From Bacteroidota bacterium (GTDB taxonomy: Bacteria; Bacteroidota; Bacteroidia; Flavobacteriales; Weeksellaceae), in NCBI GenBank assembly GCA_023393915.1, contig JAEXBS010000030.1, positions 1 through 17,513 of the forward strand: 17,513 nt of DNA. Reading direction: 5' to 3'. How positions within the stretch are numbered: position 1 is the stretch's first letter; the number at the start of each line of letters is the position of its first letter. The notes below the pieces were generated by a model. That model ran no database searches. It saw only the letters and a list, made by a program, of their open reading frames with translations, and was not told where the DNA came from. The position numbers were made by a program, and so were the translations under genes. Of this stretch, positions 1-8,045 are shown piece by piece.

Positions 1-133
1 GGGGCACTTCCAGCTGCAGACCAAGGTGTATGGCCGTGAGGGCCTGCCCTGTGTGCATTGCGCACGCCCCGTCGTATTGCTGCGACAGGGGCAGCGAAGT
101 ACCTACTACTGTGCTTCTTGTCAAAAGCTCTAG
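1..133 (+). CDS. mutM: Formamidopyrimidine-DNA glycosylase, C-terminal end (partial)
   Basis: Only the last 43 codons are in the window (reading frame from base 2). They carry the Fpg/MutM zinc-finger signature: YGREGLPC, then a Cys-x2-Cys pair, then RSTYYC with a second Cys-x2-Cys pair just before the stop. In this family the finger binds zinc and helps position DNA while the N-terminal proline removes oxidised purines such as 8-oxoguanine. The catalytic part lies outside the window. The mutY gene that follows two genes later acts in the same 8-oxoguanine defence pathway, removing adenine mispaired with 8-oxoguanine. The family call is firm from the zinc finger; the gene is cut only by the window edge. 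Confidence 0.93.
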   Translation, partial: GHFQLQTKVYGREGLPCVHCARPVVLLRQGQRSTYYCASCQKL

Positions 134-212
134 CCAAAGCGTAGCCGGGCGATGAGCAGTCTGGTTATATTCAGAAGCTTTGAGAGGCAATCACAGCGAA
201 GAGGGAGAAATC

Positions 213-2180
213 GTGGGCCCTTCACCTTCATTTAGCGAGCAGTTCGACCGTCTGAGCCACTGGCGCAAAAGCTTTGCGGCGCAGATGGCCAGTTTCCGGG
301 AATGGCTGGCGGCCCATGAACTGCTGGATGCGGCGGTGCAGGAGCAGCTGCAGCGGCTGGAAAACCTGTTGCGTGGCGACAAGGTGAGCGTAGCCTTTGT
401 GGCAGAGTTCTCCCGTGGCAAGTCAGAGCTGATCAATGCCGTGTTTTTTTCCCACTACGGCCGGCGCATCATGCCCGCCAGCCCCGGGCGCACCACCATG
501 TGCCCGACCGAGCTGAGCTACGACACCGGCCTGCAACCCTGCCTGCGCCTGCTACCCATTGAAACACGTGCTCAGCCCTACAGCCTGGCCGAGTGGCGTG
601 AGCGCCCTTCCACCTGGGTGCAGCTGCCGCTGGATGTGGATGATGCCGACCAGCTGGCGCAGACCATGGCCCATGTGGCGCAGGTACGCAAGGTGCCGGT
701 GGACGAAGCCCGCCAGCTGGGTTTCTGGAGCGATGAAGACGGCGTGGAAAACCCGCTGGTGGATGCGCAGGGGCTGGTGGAAATCCCCAAATGGCGCCAC
801 GCCCTGATCAATATGGCGCATCCGCTGCTCCGGCAGGGGCTGGTGATTGTGGACACCCCGGGCCTGAACGCCGTGGGTATGGAGCCGGAGCTGACGGTCA
901 ACCTCATCGCCCAGGCCCATGCCGTGGTGTTTGTGCTGGCGGCTGATACGGGCGTGACCAAGTCAGACCTGGCGATCTGGAAAGGGCTCCTGCAGCCCTG
1001 CCACCGTGAAGGGGATGCGTATCTGGTGGTGCTCAACAAGATTGACACCCTGTGGGGCAGCCTGGACTCCGGCACGGAAGTCAAAGAGTTGCTCAACCGC
1101 CAGCGCAGGCAAAGCGCCCAGATTCTGGATATTGATCCGGCGCGCATCGTGCCGCTGTCGGCACAGAAAGGGCTGGTGGCCAAGATTGAAAGCAACACCG
1201 CACTGCTGCAAAAAAGCGGTCTGCCCTTGTTTGAGGATTTGCTGGCCCAGGGCATTCTGGCCCATCGCCAGAGCATTTTGCGCAGCGTGGTGGGTGAGGG
1301 CATGGCGCATTTGCAGCAGCAGGTGCTGCGTTCCATCCTGATTCGCCGCCGTGATCTGGATGAACAGATGCTGGAGCTGCGCAGCCTGCGCGGCAAAAAC
1401 ACGTCCATGATTGGTCGCATGCGCCAGCGCATTGAGCAGGAGCAGCAGGCCTTTGAGAACAGCACGGCCAAGATACTGGCGCTGCGCACCGTGCATCTGA
1501 AGCTGATGAACCAGGCCTTCCATCTGCTGGGCGCGACTTCGCTGCGCAAGGAGCTGGAGCAGCTGTCTGGTGCGCTGGAGCATTCGGGGCTGAAGGTGGG
1601 GGTGCGCAAGGTCTATGCCTCAACGTTTGAGCGCCTGCGTGATCTGGGTGCGCAGGTGCGTGCAGCGGCAGCCGAGGTGCAGACCATGCTGGCTGCCATG
1701 TTCCGCGAGCTGAATGCGGAGTTCGGCTTTTCGCTGCAGCCGCCAGGTGATCTGCAGCTGCATGACTTTGAGCGCGAGCTGGCGCAGATTGAAGAGAGCT
1801 ATCTGCAGTACCTGAGCTTTGGCAACACGCTCAAGCTGGCCAACCCCATGTTCGGCCAGCGCATGCTCAAGGCGCTGGGCATGCGGCTGCGTGCGGTGTT
1901 TGAATCCGCAGCCAATGACCTGGATTTATGGAGCAAGAGCGCCACGGCACAGCTCGATGCACAATTGAAGGAGCGCAAGCGCAGCTTTGCCCGGCGCATG
2001 GAGGCGGTAGACCGCATCCACGAAGCCGCCAGCGGCCTGGCGCAGCGCATTGCCGAGATTGAGTCGGCCGAGCAGCAGTTGGACCAGCTGGAGCAGCGCC
2101 TGGCGCAGTGGGCGCAGCAGCTGCTGCAGGTACCGCAGGCGCAGGCCCTGGAGCTAGCCGTTGTGCCCGAGGCGGTCTGA
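213..2180 (+). CDS. Dynamin-like GTPase (655 aa)
   Basis: A large bacterial dynamin-family GTPase. The GTP-binding motifs are in order: P-loop AEFSRGKS (about 64-71), the G2 threonine region SPGRTT (90-95), G3 DTPGLN (214-219) and G4 NKID (275-278). The first P-loop position is Ala where the consensus has Gly. The rest of the protein is Leu/Gln/Glu-rich and predicted helical, as in the stalk of dynamins, ending in a coiled-coil-like stretch. No transmembrane segment is obvious. The start chosen is GTG at 213, which has GAGGGAG five bases upstream; an in-frame TTG at 180 lacks a comparable site. It lies between mutM and mutY. Bacterial dynamin-like proteins remodel or protect membranes, but the specific role here is unknown. 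Confidence 0.87.
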   Translation: MGPSPSFSEQFDRLSHWRKSFAAQMASFREWLAAHELLDAAVQEQLQRLENLLRGDKVSVAFVAEFSRGKSELINAVFFSHYGRRIMPASPGRTTMCPTELSYDTGLQPCLRLLPIETRAQPYSLAEWRERPSTWVQLPLDVDDADQLAQTMAHVAQVRKVPVDEARQLGFWSDEDGVENPLVDAQGLVEIPKWRHALINMAHPLLRQGLVIVDTPGLNAVGMEPELTVNLIAQAHAVVFVLAADTGVTKSDLAIWKGLLQPCHREGDAYLVVLNKIDTLWGSLDSGTEVKELLNRQRRQSAQILDIDPARIVPLSAQKGLVAKIESNTALLQKSGLPLFEDLLAQGILAHRQSILRSVVGEGMAHLQQQVLRSILIRRRDLDEQMLELRSLRGKNTSMIGRMRQRIEQEQQAFENSTAKILALRTVHLKLMNQAFHLLGATSLRKELEQLSGALEHSGLKVGVRKVYASTFERLRDLGAQVRAAAAEVQTMLAAMFRELNAEFGFSLQPPGDLQLHDFERELAQIEESYLQYLSFGNTLKLANPMFGQRMLKALGMRLRAVFESAANDLDLWSKSATAQLDAQLKERKRSFARRMEAVDRIHEAASGLAQRIAEIESAEQQLDQLEQRLAQWAQQLLQVPQAQALELAVVPEAV

Positions 2181-2229
2181 GTGCTGCTGCGCTGACTCTC
2201 TGAACCTTCCTCTTTCCCCCGAGCTTCCT

Positions 2230-3303
2230 TTGAGCGTTCCGAATCCTTTGATTGCCACGCAGGTGGTGCAGTGGCAGGCCGTGCATGGCCGCAACTATCT
2301 TCCCTGGCAGCAAACGCGTGACCCGTACCGCGTCTGGCTGTCTGAAATCATGCTGCAGCAGACCCAGGTCACCACAGTGCTGGGCTACTACGAGCGTTTT
2401 CTGCAGGCTTTTCCTGATGTGGCCAGCCTGGCGGCTGCACCCGAAGACGATGTGATGGCGCTGTGGAGCGGCCTGGGCTACTACAGCCGCGCACGCAATC
2501 TGCACAAATGCGCCAAGGCGGTGATGGCCGAGCATGGTGGCGCTTTCCCGCGCAGTGCCGAGGTGCTGGCGACCTTGCCGGGCATTGGCCGCTCCACCGC
2601 AGCGGCCATTGCCTCGTTCTGCTTTGGTGAACGTGCAGCCATTCTGGATGCCAACGTCAAACGCGTGCTCACGCGCGTGCTCGCCTTTGGCGAAGACCTG
2701 TCGAGCAGCCGCAATGAAAAAGTGCTGTGGGCGATGGCTGAAGACCTGCTGCCCACGCAGGATTTGCAGCACAGCATGCCGCGCTACACGCAGGGCCTGA
2801 TGGATCTGGGGGCCACCATTTGTCTGCCACGCAATCCCTCCTGCCTGGTGTGCCCGCTGCAGGCAGACTGCCGTGCTGCACAGCGTGGCAATCCGCAGGA
2901 CTATCCCGTCAAGACGCGCAAGACCAAGCGTGGCTCACAGGCCTGGTGGCTGCTGGTGTTGCGTGATGTGGGAGGCAATCTCTGCCTGCAGCGCCGCCCT
3001 TCCAGCGGTGGTGACACGGGCATCTGGGCGGGGCTGTTCAGCCCGCCGGTCTATGCCGGCGCAGAGGCGTTGAACACGCAGCTGGCCACGCTGGGCGTGC
3101 AGGTACAGGCGCGCCAGGACTGGCCTGCGCAGCTGCATGTGCTTACGCACCGTGATCTGTTTCTGCACCCTGTGGTGGTTGATGTGGCCGGAGTGCAGCC
3201 TGCGCTGGATGTGCAGGACGCAGGCTGGCAGTGGCAGTCACCGGCCGCATGGCCCCAGTTGGGGTTGCCAGCACCGGTGCGCAAGCTGCTGCAGGATTTA
3301 TAA
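2230..3303 (+). CDS. mutY: Adenine DNA glycosylase MutY
   Basis: MutY excises adenine paired with 8-oxoguanine. Visible signatures: the SEIMLQQTQV region with the catalytic Glu (about 39), the helix-hairpin-helix LPGIGRST (116-123), the catalytic Asp in ILDANVKRVL (about 140), and the iron-sulfur ligands Cys-x6-Cys-x2-Cys-x5-Cys (198-214). The C-terminal third is the MutT-like domain that reads 8-oxoguanine (QRRPSSGGDTGIWAGLFSPP region). Length fits the family. The start is uncertain: no ATG fits, and TTG at 2230 (MSVPNPLIATQVVQW) is chosen because conserved sequence begins right after it; TTG at 2248 or 2161 are alternatives and none has a strong ribosome site. It starts 49 bp after the GTPase gene and is probably cotranscribed with it. 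Confidence 0.93.
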   Translation: MSVPNPLIATQVVQWQAVHGRNYLPWQQTRDPYRVWLSEIMLQQTQVTTVLGYYERFLQAFPDVASLAAAPEDDVMALWSGLGYYSRARNLHKCAKAVMAEHGGAFPRSAEVLATLPGIGRSTAAAIASFCFGERAAILDANVKRVLTRVLAFGEDLSSSRNEKVLWAMAEDLLPTQDLQHSMPRYTQGLMDLGATICLPRNPSCLVCPLQADCRAAQRGNPQDYPVKTRKTKRGSQAWWLLVLRDVGGNLCLQRRPSSGGDTGIWAGLFSPPVYAGAEALNTQLATLGVQVQARQDWPAQLHVLTHRDLFLHPVVVDVAGVQPALDVQDAGWQWQSPAAWPQLGLPAPVRKLLQDL

Positions 3304-3310
3304 AAAACAG

Positions 3311-3391
3311 AGCTGCCAGCGCTTGTCTAGCAAGTATTTCAGATACTTTTATATCTGAAATGCTTTATTTATAAGCGCTAGCAGCTATTTT
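3311..3391. terminator. Two-sided terminator between mutY and rapZ
   Basis: Nested inverted repeats separate two converging genes. The outer arms are AGCTGCCAGCGCTT (3311-3324) and AAGCGCTAGCAGCT (3373-3386), complementary except for one wobble. The inner arms ATTTCAGATA (3336-3345) and TATCTGAAAT (3352-3361) match perfectly. Eleven unpaired bases lie on each side between the two stems. A run of six T follows on the plus strand and a run of six T follows on the minus strand, so it can stop transcription from either direction. Confidence 0.8.
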
Positions 3392-4306
3392 TTAGTGAGC
3401 GATGGTGACGGTATTTGCCAGCGCGCGGCTGTCCATTTCACGGTGGCGGCGCAGGGTTGACCATTGCTGCTGATAGCGCTTTGCCAGCTGTTCCACCAGA
3501 TAGACAGAGCGGTGCTGCCCGCCGGTACAGCCAATGGCCACGGTCACATAGCTGCGGTGGTTGGCGTTGAGCACCGGCAGCCAGTGGTCCAGAAACTGCG
3601 CAATATGGGCCTGCATGGTCTGCACGTCGGCCTGCTGCTGCAGAAAGTCCTGCACTGGTGCATCCTTGCCGGTCAGCGGGCGCAGCTGCACGTCGTAGTA
3701 GGGGTTGGGCAGCATGCGCACATCAAACACATAGTCGGCATCGACCGGAATGCCGTGCTTGAAGCCAAAGGACTGGAACACCAGCGTCATCTGGTTGGCC
3801 GGTGCCTGCAGCAGCTGCTTCACATAGCTTTGCAGCTGCGCGCCGCGTATGTCGCTGGTGTCGATGACGTGGGCGTATTCGCGGATTTCGCCGAGTAGCT
3901 CGCGCTCGTGGTCGATGATCTGAATCAGCGCCTCGCGTGCCTCCGGGCCCTGTGGCCCCTCGGCCTGTGACAGCGGGTGGCGGCGGCGCGTTTCAGAAAA
4001 ACGCCGCACCAGGGTGTTGGTGGAGGCGTCCAGAAACACCACATGCAGGCGCAGGCCAGAGGCTTTGAGCCGCTGCAGCTTTTCCAGCTCGCGCGGCAGA
4101 TTGGGCAGGCTGGTGGCGCTGCGGGCATCAATGGCGACGGCCACGCGGTTGCGCTGCTGTGCGCGCTGCAGGCGGATAAAGTCGCCCAGCAGTTCGGGCG
4201 GCAGGTTGTCCACGCAGTAGTAGCCTGTGTCTTCCAGTGCATGCAAAGCCACGGATTTGCCCGAACCGGACATGCCGGTAATCAGCACAATCTCCAAATT
4301 CTTCAT
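3392..4306 (-). CDS. rapZ: RNase adapter RapZ (P-loop ATPase)
   Basis: RapZ/YvcJ family, 304 aa, full length. The N-terminal kinase-like domain begins with Walker A GMSGSGKS (11-18), then YYCVDNLPPELL, and the family stretch RRFSETRRRHPL (about 101-112). The C-terminal domain carries GCTGGQHRS (259-267), the conserved block used in RNA binding. In E. coli RapZ binds the small RNAs GlmY/GlmZ and guides RNase E to control glucosamine-6-phosphate synthase; whether beta-proteobacteria use the same RNAs is not established here. It is the last gene of the leftward nadK-recN-rapZ operon, 18 bp after recN, and ends 6 bp from the two-sided terminator. Confidence 0.95.
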   Translation of the reverse strand: MKNLEIVLITGMSGSGKSVALHALEDTGYYCVDNLPPELLGDFIRLQRAQQRNRVAVAIDARSATSLPNLPRELEKLQRLKASGLRLHVVFLDASTNTLVRRFSETRRRHPLSQAEGPQGPEAREALIQIIDHERELLGEIREYAHVIDTSDIRGAQLQSYVKQLLQAPANQMTLVFQSFGFKHGIPVDADYVFDVRMLPNPYYDVQLRPLTGKDAPVQDFLQQQADVQTMQAHIAQFLDHWLPVLNANHRSYVTVAIGCTGGQHRSVYLVEQLAKRYQQQWSTLRRHREMDSRALANTVTIAH

Positions 4307-4324
4307 ATCCCTGCCTTCCCTCTC

Positions 4325-5980
4325 TCAAGCAGACGTTGCGGCCAGCAGCATCTCACGCGCGTGTGCCATGGTCGTGTCAGAAATCTTCTCGCCGCCCAGC
4401 ATGCGTGCAATTTCGCGCTCGCGCTGACTGCTGTTGGTGGGGGTGACGGTGCTGAAGGTGCCTGCCTTGTCGCGCTTTTTGGACACCACATAGTGGTGAT
4501 CGGCACAGGCTGCGACCTGGGGCAGGTGGGTGACGGCCAGCACCTGGCGGTCCTTGCCCAGGGCACGCATGAGCTTGCCGACGGTTTCAGCCACGGCACC
4601 GCCGACGCCGGAGTCCACCTCGTCAAAAATCAGCGTGCCAGCCTGACCCAGCTTGCTGGTGGTCACGGCAATGGCCAGCGACAGGCGAGAGAGTTCGCCG
4701 CCTGAGGCGACCTTGCCAATGGGCTTGGGCGTTGCGCCGGGGTGGCCTGCGACCAGGAATTGCACGCTGTCCAGCCCGTGGGGCGTGGGTTCATCCAGCT
4801 TGTCCAGCTGCACTTCAAACTTGCCGCCCTGCATGCCCAGCCCCTGCATGGCCTGGGTGATGGCGCGCGAGAGCTTGGGTGCAGCCTTGGTGCGCTGCAG
4901 CGACAGCTCGCGCGCAGCGCTGTGGTAGGCCGCAAGCGCTTGCTGCTCTGCATGGCGCAGGCGGTCCAGGTCCACCACGGCGTCCAGCTGGCGCAACTCT
5001 TCACGCCATGACTGCAGCATGCCCGGCAATTCTTCCGGCGTGCGCTTGTAGCGGCGTGCCAGCTGCATCCATAGCGACAGGCGCTCGTCCAGCTCGGCCA
5101 GCTTGTCCGGGTCCAGCTCGGTGCGGCGCAGATAGATCTGCAGCGAATGCTGGGCATCATTGATCTGCGCCAGACTGGATGCCAGCACATCTGCAATCGC
5201 TTTGAATTCAGGCTCCAGATGCTCTTTATCCTGTAGCAAATCCTGGGCGCGGTTCAGCGGGGTGCTGACGCCGCTTTCGTCGTTTTCCAGCAGGTACAGC
5301 GCATTCTGTGCGGCATCCAGCAGCGCCTGTGCGTGGGACAGGCGGGTGTGCAGGGTGTTGAGTTCTTCCCACTCATCCGTGCCGGGGCTGAGCTTTTCCA
5401 GCTCGCCAATCTGCCACTGCAGGCGTTCGCGCTCACGCTGCAGCGTGTCCTGCGCTGCAATGGCGTGTTCCAGGTCTTTGGCTGCAGAGCGCCAGATCAG
5501 CCAGTGCTGGCGCAGGCTCTGGGTGTTGACACCGGCGTAGGCATCAAGCAATTGACGCACGGCATCCGCACGGGTCAGGCTCTGCCAGGCGTGCTGGCCG
5601 TGAATGTCCAGCAGCTCCTCACCCAGCGTACGCAGCTGCGTGGCGGTGGCCGGTGCGCCGTTGATCCAGGCGCGGCTGCGGCCCTGGCTGTCAATCACAC
5701 GGCGCAGCAGCAGCACCTCTTCCAACGCAAAGCCGCCTTCTTCCAGCCAGTTGTGCAGGCGGGCGGGACAGTCAAACTCAGCGCTGATGTCCGCCTGCGT
5801 CGCACCTTCTCGCACCACTCCGGCATCGGCGCGGCTGCCCAGTACCAGCTGCAGGGCATCAATCAGAATGGATTTACCCGCGCCGGTTTCGCCGGTCAGC
5901 ACGGTAAAGCCTGCGTGCAAATCCAGCTCCAGCTGCTGCACGATGACAAAGTCGCGCAGCGTGATCCGCTTGAGCGCCAT
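4325..5980 (-). CDS. recN: DNA repair protein RecN
   Basis: An SMC-like ATPase of 551 aa that acts in double-strand-break repair. The N-terminal head has Walker A GETGAGKS (30-37). The middle is two Leu/Gln/Glu-rich coiled-coil segments. The C-terminal head has the ABC signature ASGGELSRL (425-433), Walker B TLIFDEVDSG (D453, E454) and the H-loop THLPQ (484-488). Family length is normal. The ATG overlaps the end of nadK: GGAGG lies inside the nadK stop region and only 2 bp separate the two genes, which suggests translational coupling. In the E. coli arrangement recN also follows nadK but is LexA-regulated; no SOS box was recognised just upstream here. Confidence 0.97.
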   Translation of the reverse strand: MALKRITLRDFVIVQQLELDLHAGFTVLTGETGAGKSILIDALQLVLGSRADAGVVREGATQADISAEFDCPARLHNWLEEGGFALEEVLLLRRVIDSQGRSRAWINGAPATATQLRTLGEELLDIHGQHAWQSLTRADAVRQLLDAYAGVNTQSLRQHWLIWRSAAKDLEHAIAAQDTLQRERERLQWQIGELEKLSPGTDEWEELNTLHTRLSHAQALLDAAQNALYLLENDESGVSTPLNRAQDLLQDKEHLEPEFKAIADVLASSLAQINDAQHSLQIYLRRTELDPDKLAELDERLSLWMQLARRYKRTPEELPGMLQSWREELRQLDAVVDLDRLRHAEQQALAAYHSAARELSLQRTKAAPKLSRAITQAMQGLGMQGGKFEVQLDKLDEPTPHGLDSVQFLVAGHPGATPKPIGKVASGGELSRLSLAIAVTTSKLGQAGTLIFDEVDSGVGGAVAETVGKLMRALGKDRQVLAVTHLPQVAACADHHYVVSKKRDKAGTFSTVTPTNSSQREREIARMLGGEKISDTTMAHAREMLLAATSA

Positions 5981-5982
5981 GG

Positions 5983-6885
5983 TCAGTAACCTCCCTCGTT
6001 CCAGCCGAGCTTCTTGCGCAGCGTTGCAAAGTAGTCCCAGCCCACAGGATGGATGAAGCGCACGCTGTGTTCGGAGCGGCGCACATAGATGCGGTCGCCA
6101 TGCAGCAGTGAGGCCAGTGACTGCATGTCAAAGTTGGCGCTGATGTCCCGGCCGCTGACCACTTCCATCATCACCTCGGTCTGGTCGGACAGCACAATGG
6201 GCCGGTTGGACAGCGTATGCGGCGCAATAGGTGCCATCAGCCAGGCAGGAATCGAAGGGTGCATGAGTGGGCCGCCGACCGACAGGGTGTAGGCCGTAGA
6301 GCCTGTGGGCGTGGCCACAATCAGGCCGTCTGCACGCTGGTTGGAGACAAAGCGTCCATCTACCTCGACGCGAATTTCCACCATGCCCGAGGTGCCGCCA
6401 CGGTTGACCACCACATCGTTCATGGCCAGGGCTTCAAACACGATGGCACCATCGCGCACCACGCGTGCATGCATCAGCGGGCGGGCTTCCTGCTCGTACA
6501 CGCCCTGCAGCATGGAGGGCAGCACTTCTTCATAGCGGTCCAGCGCAATGTCGGTGACAAAGCCGAGGCGGCCTTGATTGATTCCTATCAGTGGCGTGCC
6601 GTATTTGGCCATCTGGCGGGCAATGCCCAGCATGGTGCCGTCGCCGCCGACCACAATGCCCAGGTCGCAGTGTTGCCCCAGCTGGCCCACATCCATGGAA
6701 GGAAAACTGTGCTGCAGGCCCGTGTGGGCTGCGGTTTCAGCCTCCAGGACGACTTCACATCCTTGTGTACGCAGGAAATTTGCAATACCGTGAAGCACTG
6801 TGCTGGACTGCTCGGTAGCAGAACTAGAATGGCTCGGAGACTGGTATTTACCTACCAGTGCGACATGGCGAAACTTGGACGTCAT
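5983..6885 (-). CDS. nadK: NAD kinase
   Basis: Phosphorylates NAD to NADP with ATP or polyphosphate. The 300-residue protein carries the GGDGT motif (80-84) with its catalytic Asp, the NQGRLGFVTD segment (103-112), the ND pair (156-157) in a VVVNRGG context, and the glycine-rich TPTGSTAYTLSVGGP block (192-206). The start is placed at the ATG at 6885 (MTSKFRHVALVGKYQ), where homologous sequence begins; a longer reading frame exists upstream but would run deep into hrcA on the other strand. No strong ribosome site is visible. It is the first gene of the nadK-recN-rapZ operon. Confidence 0.95.
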   Translation of the reverse strand: MTSKFRHVALVGKYQSPSHSSSATEQSSTVLHGIANFLRTQGCEVVLEAETAAHTGLQHSFPSMDVGQLGQHCDLGIVVGGDGTMLGIARQMAKYGTPLIGINQGRLGFVTDIALDRYEEVLPSMLQGVYEQEARPLMHARVVRDGAIVFEALAMNDVVVNRGGTSGMVEIRVEVDGRFVSNQRADGLIVATPTGSTAYTLSVGGPLMHPSIPAWLMAPIAPHTLSNRPIVLSDQTEVMMEVVSGRDISANFDMQSLASLLHGDRIYVRRSEHSVRFIHPVGWDYFATLRKKLGWNEGGY

Positions 6886-6906
6886 ACCGGAAATTACATC
6901 ATTAAA

Positions 6907-6934
6907 ATCAAAGCATGCTCGATGAACGTGCCAA
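6907..6934 (-). promoter_or_regulatory. Possible nadK promoter inside the hrcA start
   Basis: On the minus strand TTGGCA (complement of 6929-6934) is followed after 16 bases by TTTGAT (complement of 6907-6912), a fair sigma-70 match that lies 21 bases upstream of the nadK ATG. It overlaps the first codons of hrcA because the two genes are only 29 bp apart. Recognised by eye only. Confidence 0.3.
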
Positions 6935-7922
6935 GTTATTGTTGAAAGCGCTGATCGAGCGCTATATCGCGGATGGTCAGCCGGTGGGCTCGCGCACTTT
7001 GTCGCGAGCTTCGGGGCTGGAATTGTCGCCTGCAACCATACGCAATGTCATGTCTGACCTGGAGGAGTTGGGGCTCATCGCCAGTCCTCATACCTCGGCC
7101 GGACGGGTGCCCACGGCACGTGGCTACCGCCTGTTCGTCGACACCATGCTCACGGTCCAGGGCAGCGAACTCACTCCCCCGGAGCTGCCCGCTGAGCAAC
7201 CCCAGAAAGTGATTGCCAATGCGGCGCAGCTGCTGTCCAACATGTCCCAGTTCGTGGGCGTGGTCATGGCGCCGCGCCGCAGCTCGGTGTTCAAGCACAT
7301 TGAATTTGTGAAGCTGTCCGAGCACCGGGTGCTGCTCATCATCGTCTCTCCGCAGGGCGATGTGCAAAACCGCGTGCTGTTTACCGATGTGGAGTTTGAT
7401 GCCTCGGAGCTCACCACCGCCTCCAACTTCATCAACACACACTACGCCGGTCTGGACATTGAAGAGGTGCGCGAGCGCATCAAGCAGGAAGTGGTGCGCT
7501 TGCAGGGTGAAGTGGTCAAACTCATGCAGTCTGCTGTCAATCTGGGCGCCGAAGCCATGATGCCCGGGCCCCAGGAACAGGTCATCATCTCTGGAGAGCG
7601 CAATCTCCTGTCTGTCAGCGATTTCTCCAGTGACATGGGTAATCTGCGCCGTGCTTTTGAGCTGTTCGAGCAAAAGACCCAGATCCTGCGTCTGCTCGAT
7701 GTCTCCAGCAAGGCCGAAGGCGTGCGTATCTATATTGGTGGCGAAAGCCAGGTCGTGCCTTTTGAGGAGCTGTCGGTTGTCAGTGCCCCATATGAAGTGG
7801 ATGGCCAGGTGGTTGGCACTCTGGGCGTGATCGGCCCCACGCGCATGCACTACGACAAGATGATTCAGATTGTGGACATCACATCGAAATTGGTCAGCAA
7901 TGCGCTCAGTCAGCATCGCTAG
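6915..7922 (+). CDS. hrcA: Heat-inducible transcription repressor HrcA
   Basis: HrcA represses groESL/dnaK-type operons by binding the CIRCE element and is helped to fold by GroEL. The 335-residue protein has the family's N-terminal winged helix (ERYIADGQPVGSRTLSRASG, then LSPATIRNVMSDLEELGL) and the HTSAGRVPTARGYRLFVD block, followed by the GAF-like dimer domain ending in the GPTRMHYDKMI motif. The ATG at 6915 fits the usual family start. No ribosome site is obvious, and no CIRCE repeat was found upstream, so autoregulation through CIRCE is not supported here. The next feature downstream is the interrupted tRNA. Confidence 0.96.
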   Translation: MLDERAKLLLKALIERYIADGQPVGSRTLSRASGLELSPATIRNVMSDLEELGLIASPHTSAGRVPTARGYRLFVDTMLTVQGSELTPPELPAEQPQKVIANAAQLLSNMSQFVGVVMAPRRSSVFKHIEFVKLSEHRVLLIIVSPQGDVQNRVLFTDVEFDASELTTASNFINTHYAGLDIEEVRERIKQEVVRLQGEVVKLMQSAVNLGAEAMMPGPQEQVIISGERNLLSVSDFSSDMGNLRRAFELFEQKTQILRLLDVSSKAEGVRIYIGGESQVVPFEELSVVSAPYEVDGQVVGTLGVIGPTRMHYDKMIQIVDITSKLVSNALSQHR

Positions 7923-7926
7923 CCGT

Positions 7927-7945
7927 TACAATGCGCGGGTTTCGT
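7927..7945 (+). promoter_or_regulatory. Probable tRNA promoter (-10 and GC-rich discriminator)
   Basis: TACAAT (7927-7932) is followed directly by GCGCGGG. A GC-rich discriminator is typical of stringently controlled stable-RNA promoters. It lies just after the hrcA stop and about 40 bp before the tRNA 5' half. A good -35 box is not visible; it would fall inside the hrcA 3' end. Confidence 0.45.
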
Positions 7946-7973
7946 CCTTCGCAAGGAGCGGCGAGGCCCGGTT

Positions 7974-8014
7974 GGGGCGTTAGCTCAGTTGGTTAGAGCA
8001 GGGGACTCATAATC
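7974..8014 (+). pseudogene. 5' half of a split tRNA (anticodon CAU)
   Basis: GGGGCGT, then the GCTC/GAGC D-arm and GGGGA, leads into the anticodon loop CTCATAA. Normal tRNA sequence stops right after ACTCATAATC (8005-8014). The following bases (AAGAGGTCAGGGCAG) cannot pair with the anticodon stem or acceptor stem. The matching 3' half lies at 17370-17415: joined at ACTCATAATC it pairs with GGGGA (anticodon stem) and GGGGCGT (acceptor, ending in one G-U pair) and ends in ACCA. The gene has therefore been cut by an insertion in its anticodon loop. By anticodon it is elongator tRNA-Met or tRNA-Ile2 (lysidine type); sequence alone by eye does not decide. Confidence 0.85.
8005..8014 (+). repeat. 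attL core (ACTCATAATC)
   Basis: The ten-base sequence ACTCATAATC in the anticodon loop recurs exactly at 17370-17379, at the other end of the element. Crossing over between the two restores an intact tRNA. A third copy lies inside the element's own tRNA (8077-8086). Confidence 0.75.
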
Positions 8015-8045
8015 AAGAGGTCAGGGCAGTAAGATTGAAGTTTTC

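Noticed and set aside
578..1609. Minus-strand frame of 343 codons inside the GTPase gene
   Set aside because: Antisense to a gene with all GTPase motifs; composition is Ser/Arg/Cys-rich as expected of a shadow frame.
2161..2229. Longer MutY from TTG at 2161
   Set aside because: The added residues (MCPRRSECCC...) overlap the end of the GTPase gene and resemble no MutY start; conserved sequence begins near residue 30 of that frame.
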